Source: an uncultured Mycoplasmatota bacterium (GTDB lineage Bacteria > Bacillota_I > Bacilli_A > RF39 > UBA660). From it: DNA of 10,575 nucleotides. Below, one piece after another: positions 5,515 through 10,575 of this stretch. The DNA lies in the NCBI GenBank assembly GCA_900542735.1, contig UQOS01000039.1:1-10575 (forward strand), given 5' to 3'. The notes under the pieces were generated by a model. That model made no database searches. It saw nothing but the letters and a program-made list of their open reading frames with translations, and had not been told where the DNA came from. Positions within the stretch are counted from its first letter, which is position 1; each line of letters opens with the position of its first letter. Both the position numbers and the translations under genes were made by a program.

Positions 5515-6543
5515 ATGCCTGGTAAAAGGGAAAATTATTTATCATGGAGTGAATACTCTATGGGAATAGCTTTATTAGCATCTCTTAGAAGTAAAGACCC
5601 ATCTACGCAAGTTGGTGCTTATATCGTAAGAGATAATAAACCGTTATCAATTGGTTACAATGGTCTTACTGTTGGCATGAATGATGATGAATTCTATTGG
5701 GATAGTAGGGGTGAGAAGATAGGAGATATCTATACTACTAAAAATCCTTATGTTGCCCATGCAGAAGCAAATGCTATCTTAAATTATAAGGGTGATTTAA
5801 CGAATGCTACTATTTATGTTACTTTGTTTCCTTGTAATGAATGTGCAAAGTTAATTATTCAAGCAGGTATTAAAGAAGTAGTTTATCTTAGAATGTATAG
5901 TAAAGATGATTTAGTTAAAATTACTAAGAAAATGTTTGATGCTGCAGGTGTTAGTTATCGTCCTTATAGTTTAGAACATGATTTTACGAAAAAAGAAGTA
6001 AAAGATTTATCTTATCAAATGCAAAATATTATTAAAAGTTTTGAAGATTCTAAAGAATCTAACTTGGTATCTAATTTAGAAATTGATGAGTATTTTATGA
6101 AAAAAGCACAGGAAGAAAGTAAGTTTTCTACTTGTAGAAGACATGTGGGAGCTGTATTTGTAAGAGATAATCAAATATTAGTAACTGGTTATAATGGAGC
6201 ACCTAATGGAATAAAATCTTGTCAAGAATTAGATGGCTGTATGAGAGAAAATGATCATATAAAATCTGGTACTATGCAAGAACACTGTAAGGCAATTCAT
6301 GCAGAACAAAGAGCTATTACTAGGGCAGCTAAGAATGGGATTTCTATTAGTGATAGTACGCTTTATGTCACTACTTATCCATGCGCAATATGTGCTAGAA
6401 TGTTAATTGATTTAGGAGTAAGAGAAATTGTTTATGATGGTGACTACTTAGATAAAGTAAGTCACAGGCTAATAGAAGAAGCAAAAATTCCTACTAGAAA
6501 AATAGGAGAAAATCCAGTTAAAAAAATGATATATAATAAATAA
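5515..6543 (+). CDS. Tandem two-domain dCMP/cytidine deaminase-like protein
   Basis: A 342-residue fusion of two zinc-dependent deaminase domains. Domain 1 (about 9-150) resembles the eukaryotic-type dCMP deaminase branch: EYSMGIALLASLRSKDPSTQ, then HAE (82-84) and PCNEC (106-110). A linker (about 151-187) follows. Domain 2 (about 188-340) resembles bacterial ComEB-type dCMP deaminase: STCRRHVGAVFV, TGYNGAPNGIKSC, GCMRE, EHCKAIHAEQ with HAE at 262-264, and PCAIC at 289-293. The extra Cys/His set (C236, C242, H257, C258) could bind a structural zinc. Both catalytic sets look intact. The probable reaction is dCMP to dUMP for thymidylate supply, but substrate is not settled. The start has a very strong AGGGGGGTGA site 5 bases before the ATG. 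It lies where ylxQ normally sits, 16 bases before infB. Confidence 0.93.
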   Translation: MPGKRENYLSWSEYSMGIALLASLRSKDPSTQVGAYIVRDNKPLSIGYNGLTVGMNDDEFYWDSRGEKIGDIYTTKNPYVAHAEANAILNYKGDLTNATIYVTLFPCNECAKLIIQAGIKEVVYLRMYSKDDLVKITKKMFDAAGVSYRPYSLEHDFTKKEVKDLSYQMQNIIKSFEDSKESNLVSNLEIDEYFMKKAQEESKFSTCRRHVGAVFVRDNQILVTGYNGAPNGIKSCQELDGCMRENDHIKSGTMQEHCKAIHAEQRAITRAAKNGISISDSTLYVTTYPCAICARMLIDLGVREIVYDGDYLDKVSHRLIEEAKIPTRKIGENPVKKMIYNK

Positions 6544-6551
6544 AAGGAGGG
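6544..6551 (+). promoter_or_regulatory. Ribosome binding site that sets the infB start
   Basis: AAGGAGGG directly abuts the in-frame GTG at 6551, which therefore cannot be the start. ATG 6560, 8-9 bases downstream, has proper spacing; ATG 6563 follows immediately and is a less likely alternative. Confidence 0.8.
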
Positions 6552-6559
6552 TGAATATC

Positions 6560-8680
6560 ATGATGAGTGTTTTAGAGTATGCACAAGATGTAAATAGAAG
6601 TGTTGAAGAAATACTTAGTTTATGTGAAAAATTACAAATTAAAGTAAATGGGGAAGAGGATTTATTAAGTCAAGATGATATTACGGAACTTGATAGTAGT
6701 CTACAAACATTAGATGATAATAGTGATATCGATACTGATAATAACTATGATGACGATGAATTCTTTGAGAAAGTTGAGAGTCTTGCTGCAAATACGAAGA
6801 TGGTAAATGAAAAACAGAAAACCAAAATAAAACAGAAAAAACAACCTCAGAATAATGAACAAAATACATTTTTAAAAGATAAAAAAGAGCTTTATAAGCA
6901 TCGCGAAAAGTTAATGACAAATGAACAAAAAGTAGATGATAATGTCGTTTTCTATAAAGAAAATATGACCGTAAAAGATCTTGCTGATAATATGGGAGTT
7001 GCACCAAGTGAGTTAATTAAAAAATTAATGCTTCTTGGTATTATGACTACTTTAAATAATTCTCTTAGTTTTGAAGTAGCTGAAATATTAGTATCTGATT
7101 ACGATAAAGTTTTAAAGAAGGAAGAATCTGCTGATATTAGTAATTTTGAAAATTTTGAAATTATTGATGATGAAGAAAACTTAGAAGAAAGACCACCAGT
7201 TGTTACTATAATGGGCCATGTTGACCATGGTAAAACTTCACTTTTAGACGCTATTCGTAATTCTAGTGTTGCAAGTTTAGAAGCAGGTGGTATTACTCAA
7301 GCAATTGGTGCATATCAAGTAGAAATTAATGGTAAAAAGATTACTTTTATCGATACTCCAGGACATGAAGCATTTACAGAAATGAGAGCAAGAGGAGCTA
7401 GTGTTACTGATATCGTTGTTATTATTGTGGCAGCAGATGATGGTGTAATGCCTCAAACAAAAGAAGCAATTGATCATGCCAAAGCTGCTAATGTACCTAT
7501 AATTATTGCGATTAATAAAATGGATAAACCAGATGCTAATCCAGATAGAGTATTAACAGAATTAGTAGAATATGGTATTACTCCTGAAGAATGGGGAGGA
7601 GATACTATTGTATCTAGAATTTCTGCTAAGACACATGATGGTATTCCTGAACTTTTAGAAAATATTTTATTAGTAAGTGAAATGGCAGAATTAAAAGCAA
7701 ATCCTCATCGTTATGCAACGGGTGCCGTAATTGAATCAAGACTAGATAAACAAATAGGAAGTGTTGCTACTTTATTAATTCAAAACGGAACATTACGTTT
7801 AGGAGATCCTATCGTTGTTGGAACAAGTTTTGGTAAGATTCGTACTTTAAAAAATGATAAAGGACAAGATATTATAGAAGCACTTCCATCTACTCCAGTT
7901 GAGATAACAGGATTAAATGAACCACCTCAAGCAGGTGATAAGTTTATGGCTTTTGAAACTGAAAAACAGGCAAGAAGTATTGCTGAAGAAAGAAAATTAA
8001 GAAGTCGTGAACAAGATACTAATCGCAGTGGTATGACTCTTGATGATTTATTTGGTAAAATTCAAGAAGGTGTTCGTGATGTCAATGTTATTTTAAAAGC
8101 TGATGTCAATGGTAGTAGTGAAGCTGTTAAAAAGTCACTTGAAAAAATCGAAGTAGAAGATGTTAGAGTAAAAGTAATTCGTAGTGGTGTAGGTACTATT
8201 ACTGAAAGTGATGTAACACTAGCTAAAGCAAGTAATGCTATTATCATTGGATTTAATGTAAGACCAAGTGCTAAAACAGTAGAAGTAGCAAAAGATAATG
8301 GTATTGAGATTCGTCTATATGATATTATTTATAAAGTAGTAGAAGATATCACAGCTGCTATGAAAGGTATGCTTGATCCTATTTATGAAGAAAAGGTAAA
8401 TGGAGAAGCTGAGATTAGACAGATTTTTAAATTTTCTAAAGTTGGTAATATTGCTGGTTGTCATGTTACTGATGGTGTTGTGAAAGCAAATAGTAATGCT
8501 AGACTTATTCGAGACGGTGTTGTGGTTTATACAGGTAAAATTGCTTCTATTCAAAGAGAAAAAGATCAAGTTAAGGAAGTAACAAAAGGCTATGACTGTG
8601 GTATTACTTTAGAAAACTACCAAGATATTAGAGAAAAAGATATTATTGAATCTTACGAATTAGTGGAAGTAAAGAGGTAA
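6560..8680 (+). CDS. infB: Translation initiation factor IF-2
   Basis: A 706-residue GTPase that brings fMet-tRNA to the 30S subunit and promotes subunit joining. It begins with a short IF2_N module (SVLEYAQDVNRSVEEILSLC), then an acidic and Gln/Lys-rich linker (about 40-120) and a second IF2_N module (MTVKDLADNMGVAPSELIKK). The G domain has GHVDHGKT (219-226), the switch GGITQ, DTPGH (265-269), NKMD (319-322) and SAK (355-357). Domains II, III and IV follow to the normal end. The length matches Bacillota IF-2 (about 700-740). The upstream GTG at 6551 was rejected as start (see the ribosome site entry). rbfA begins 4 bases after the stop. Confidence 0.98.
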   Translation: MMSVLEYAQDVNRSVEEILSLCEKLQIKVNGEEDLLSQDDITELDSSLQTLDDNSDIDTDNNYDDDEFFEKVESLAANTKMVNEKQKTKIKQKKQPQNNEQNTFLKDKKELYKHREKLMTNEQKVDDNVVFYKENMTVKDLADNMGVAPSELIKKLMLLGIMTTLNNSLSFEVAEILVSDYDKVLKKEESADISNFENFEIIDDEENLEERPPVVTIMGHVDHGKTSLLDAIRNSSVASLEAGGITQAIGAYQVEINGKKITFIDTPGHEAFTEMRARGASVTDIVVIIVAADDGVMPQTKEAIDHAKAANVPIIIAINKMDKPDANPDRVLTELVEYGITPEEWGGDTIVSRISAKTHDGIPELLENILLVSEMAELKANPHRYATGAVIESRLDKQIGSVATLLIQNGTLRLGDPIVVGTSFGKIRTLKNDKGQDIIEALPSTPVEITGLNEPPQAGDKFMAFETEKQARSIAEERKLRSREQDTNRSGMTLDDLFGKIQEGVRDVNVILKADVNGSSEAVKKSLEKIEVEDVRVKVIRSGVGTITESDVTLAKASNAIIIGFNVRPSAKTVEVAKDNGIEIRLYDIIYKVVEDITAAMKGMLDPIYEEKVNGEAEIRQIFKFSKVGNIAGCHVTDGVVKANSNARLIRDGVVVYTGKIASIQREKDQVKEVTKGYDCGITLENYQDIREKDIIESYELVEVKR

Positions 8681-8684
8681 TATT

Positions 8685-9023
8685 ATGAGTATTAAGATAG
8701 AAAGATTAAATGATCAATTTCAAAAAGAAATTAGTATAATACTAAATACCGAAGTTAAGAATCAAGATATTAAATTTGTTACTATTACAGGGTGTGAAAT
8801 CACAAATGATTTAAGTTTTTGCAAGGTGTATTTTACAGTGTTAGATGATAGCAAAAAAGATACTACTTTAAAGGCTTTAAAGAGTGCTAGTTCATATATT
8901 AGAGGATTATTAAGTCAAAGAATTGATATTAGACATACTCCTGAACTTAGATTTATTTATGATGAATCTATTGAATATGGTAACAAAATTGAACATATTA
9001 TTGAAAAAATAAACGAAGAATAA
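8685..9023 (+). CDS. rbfA: 30S ribosome-binding factor RbfA
   Basis: A 112-residue single KH-like domain protein that binds immature 30S subunits and helps 16S rRNA 5'-end processing and cold adaptation. The pattern IERLNDQFQKEISIIL, the strand FVTITGCEITNDLSFCKVYF and the end RIDIRHTPELRFIYDESIEYG are characteristic, and the length is normal. It follows infB by 4 bases with AAAGAGG inside the end of infB as ribosome site. It closes the operon and is followed by a terminator. The ylxP gene often seen between infB and rbfA is not present. Confidence 0.96.
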   Translation: MSIKIERLNDQFQKEISIILNTEVKNQDIKFVTITGCEITNDLSFCKVYFTVLDDSKKDTTLKALKSASSYIRGLLSQRIDIRHTPELRFIYDESIEYGNKIEHIIEKINEE

Positions 9024-9029
9024 TAAATT

Positions 9030-9056
9030 AGGTTTCTCTTGTAGAAATCTTTTTTA
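9030..9056 (+). terminator. Intrinsic terminator of the nusA-infB operon
   Basis: AGGTTTCT (9030-9037) pairs with AGAAATCT (9043-9050), with one G-U pair and the loop CTTGT, followed at once by TTTTT. It lies 7 bases after the rbfA stop codon. Confidence 0.85.
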
Positions 9057-9069
9057 ATTTTTTAAAGTG

Positions 9070-9078
9070 TGGTATCAT
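9070..9078 (+). promoter_or_regulatory. Candidate extended -10 promoter of the prsW-like gene
   Basis: TGGTATCAT has the TG element and a 5/6 match to TATAAT (9073-9078). The -35 position falls in the T-run of the preceding terminator and is poor. The predicted start near 9085 lies on the GGTGAT ribosome site, leaving almost no leader, so the call is tentative. Confidence 0.4.
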
Positions 9079-9095
9079 GGTTATGGTGATAATAG

Positions 9096-9872
9096 ATGGA
9101 GTTTTTGATATGGCTTGCAGTTTTGCCAGCTATCGTAATAGGAATTTTAATATATAGAGCAGATGAATTAGAACATGAACCTGTAATAGAATTAATAAAA
9201 GCATTATTACTTGGTGTTTTAGCAGTTGGATTGACTTTATTTTTATCTTATCTTTTTCATGTTACAGATATATTGGAAGATTTTGATAATTTGCTTCAAG
9301 TAGGACTATATTCATTTTTAGGAATTAGTTTAATCGAAGAATTTTCTAAATGGATTTGTGCTTACTTGTTCTTAAGAAAAAATAAGAATTATAATTATTT
9401 ATTTGATGGAATTGTTTATACTTCTTTTGTAGCTTTAGGATTCGCAACAGTTGAAAATATTTTATATACAATAAGTGGGGGTATTACTACTGGTATTGTA
9501 AGGGCTGTTACAACAGTACCCGCCCATGCTTTCTTTGGTATTATTAGTGGTTATCATTTATCTCTTGCTAAAAAAGAAAAAGTAGAATCGAATGAACATT
9601 TTAAATTGCATTTATTTTATAGTTTATTGATACCTATTATACTTCATGGATTTTATGATTTTTGCTTACTCACTCAAAACTTTGTGTTTTTAATGATATA
9701 TTTAGTTTTTGTGGTTGTCTTATATGCTATTTCTATTTATCATACAAAGAAGTTACAGAGTTTAGATGGCCCTTTTATTAGAAAAAAGGTATTATTTTGT
9801 TCTAATTGTGGTAAGAAAATTATTGGTAAGTATTGTAGTAATTGTGGCAAAAAAGTAGAAGAAGATTCATGA
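9096..9872 (+). CDS. PrsW-family intramembrane metalloprotease with C-terminal zinc ribbon
   Basis: A 258-residue polytopic membrane protein with about seven hydrophobic segments, starting with one at 3-20. PrsW signatures are clear: EEFSK (E81, E82, K85), FDGIVYTSFVALGFATVEN (103-121), PAHAFFG with H144, and the late LHGFYD with H184. In Bacillus subtilis PrsW makes the first cut in the anti-sigma factor RsiW; the target here is unknown and no sigma/anti-sigma pair is in the window. Residues 233-252 form a zinc ribbon: C235-x2-C238 and C247-x2-C250, each in a CSNCGKK context, presumably cytoplasmic. This domain is not part of the minimal PrsW core. Weak ribosome site GGTGAT. The TGA stop lies inside the terminator hairpin. 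Confidence 0.92.
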   Translation: MEFLIWLAVLPAIVIGILIYRADELEHEPVIELIKALLLGVLAVGLTLFLSYLFHVTDILEDFDNLLQVGLYSFLGISLIEEFSKWICAYLFLRKNKNYNYLFDGIVYTSFVALGFATVENILYTISGGITTGIVRAVTTVPAHAFFGIISGYHLSLAKKEKVESNEHFKLHLFYSLLIPIILHGFYDFCLLTQNFVFLMIYLVFVVVLYAISIYHTKKLQSLDGPFIRKKVLFCSNCGKKIIGKYCSNCGKKVEEDS

Positions 9873-9887
9873 TATCTTCTTTTTTTC
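9858..9887 (+). terminator. Intrinsic terminator overlapping the end of the prsW-like gene
   Basis: AAGAAGAT (9859-9866) pairs with ATCTTCTT (9874-9881) around a 7-base loop that holds the TGA stop, followed by an unbroken T-run to 9886. Only about 20 bases separate it from the DedA-family gene, so that gene may depend on readthrough or on an unseen promoter. Confidence 0.75.
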
Positions 9888-9908
9888 ATAAAATTTAATG
9901 GTGATAGA

Positions 9909-10499
9909 ATGACTAGTTTTGTGTTAGAAATGATAGGACAGTTTGGGTATTTGGGTATGTTTTTTTCTATGATATTAGAGGCAGTTATCATTATTATTCC
10001 CAGTGAACTTATATTAGCAACAGGGGGAATACTTGCTAGTCAGAAAATATTTTCTTTTTGGGGAGCTTTTTTAATAGGGTTACTGGGCAGCGTTTTTTGT
10101 GCTGTTATTATTTATGCTATGGGTTATTTTGGTGGTAGACCTTTTGTAGAAAAGTTTGGTAAATACTTTTTTATGAAGAAGGAAGATATAGAAAAAGCAG
10201 ATGATTGGTTTAATCGTTATGGAATGTTAGCGGCTTTTATTGGAAGAAATTTTCCAATTATTAGAACTTTTATTTCACTTCCTATTGGTATGACTAGACT
10301 TAGTTTTATGAAGTTTTTACTTTATACGACACTGGGTAGTATTCCTTGGACTTTTGCTTTTGTATATGTTGGGTATTCTTTAGGAAATAACTGGGTTCTT
10401 CTTTCACATTATACTTCTAAATTAAAGGTACCAATTTTAATGTTAATAGGTGTACTAGTAGTTAGATGGTTATATCAAAAGATAAGAAAAAAATCATAA
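9909..10499 (+). CDS. DedA-family membrane protein
   Basis: A 196-residue membrane protein of the DedA/VTT family, a normal length. Family marks: E24 and IPSE (30-33) in the first re-entrant region, YAMGYFGGRPFVEKFGKY (69-86), and the hallmark FIGRNFPIIRT (R113, P116, R119), then GMTRLSFMKF and GSIPW. Some DedA proteins act as lipid-carrier transporters, including UptA, which recycles undecaprenyl phosphate; others affect membrane potential and peptide resistance. Which role applies here cannot be told from sequence. GGTGATAG precedes the ATG by about 2-6 bases. It is in the same frame as the prsW-like gene, separated by a single TGA and no other stop. Confidence 0.94.
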   Translation: MTSFVLEMIGQFGYLGMFFSMILEAVIIIIPSELILATGGILASQKIFSFWGAFLIGLLGSVFCAVIIYAMGYFGGRPFVEKFGKYFFMKKEDIEKADDWFNRYGMLAAFIGRNFPIIRTFISLPIGMTRLSFMKFLLYTTLGSIPWTFAFVYVGYSLGNNWVLLSHYTSKLKVPILMLIGVLVVRWLYQKIRKKS

Positions 10500-10515
10500 T
10501 TTTAAAAATTACTAC

Positions 10516-10544
10516 TTGTTTACAAATGATAACTATTATATAAT
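10516..10544 (+). promoter_or_regulatory. Strong sigma-A promoter for a gene beyond the right edge
   Basis: TTGTTT (10516-10521) and a consensus TATAAT (10539-10544) are separated by exactly 17 bases. The transcription start would be near 10551. No coding start is visible in the remaining 25 bases. Confidence 0.75.
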
Positions 10545-10575
10545 TGAAATGTAATAAAAAATAGGTTACTAAGTA

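Noticed and set aside
6681..7007. 108-residue reading frame antisense to the IF-2 linker
   Set aside because: It is rich in Tyr/His/Gln because it mirrors the Asp/Asn/Lys-rich linker codons of infB; no independent support.
9870..9872. TGA read as tryptophan (mycoplasma-type code)
   Set aside because: All tryptophans in the conserved genes are TGG, TGA ends the CPBP gene in an ATGA overlap, and a terminator follows the TGA here.
1..10575. CRISPR arrays, tRNA or rRNA genes, insertion sequences, phage genes
   Set aside because: No regularly spaced repeats, no cloverleaf or rRNA-like conserved stretches and no transposase, integrase or phage structural motifs were seen on either strand.

Overview
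The window reads as AT-rich chromosomal DNA of an uncultured, probably host-associated member of the Bacillota. Gene order, gene content and strong AGGAGG-type ribosome sites all fit; a Bacilli/RF39- or Erysipelotrichales-like lineage is my inference, not proven. The standard bacterial code applies: all visible tryptophans are TGG, and TGA ends at least two genes (CPBP protease and PrsW).

Left part (1-3720). The window opens inside a secreted or surface-type protein whose C-terminal domain looks like the formylglycine-generating-enzyme (FGE)/C-type lectin fold. Its last 120 bases are GC-rich and resemble the variable region of a diversity-generating retroelement target, but no reverse transcriptase or template repeat is in view. 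A bidirectional terminator separates it from a small leftward gene for a glycine-zipper, tyrosine-rich protein. Next is a rightward M29-family aminopeptidase, which meets a leftward pair tail to tail with no intergenic base. That pair is a CPBP-family intramembrane protease followed by a membrane-anchored metallophosphoesterase, coupled by an ATGA overlap.

Centre (3780-9056). This is the nusA-infB operon: rimP, nusA, rnpM (ylxR), a two-domain deaminase, infB and rbfA, all rightward and tightly packed. It has an extended -10 promoter, a GNRA-loop leader hairpin and a terminator after rbfA. Three things depart from the common Bacillota layout. RimP keeps only its N-terminal domain. ylxQ is absent and its place is taken by a 342-residue fusion of two dCMP-deaminase-like domains, both with intact zinc motifs. 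No ylxP lies between infB and rbfA. The other genes serve transcription elongation, RNase P modulation, translation initiation and 30S maturation. The deaminase would add pyrimidine or nucleic-acid-base metabolism to that unit.

Right part (9060-10575). A PrsW-type membrane metalloprotease with a C-terminal zinc ribbon is followed by a DedA-family membrane protein. The last 75 bases hold a well-formed promoter directed to a gene beyond the window.

The most notable items are the tandem deaminase inside the infB operon, the possible hypervariable FGE-like domain at the left edge, the truncated RimP, and the palindrome that encodes both convergent stop codons.
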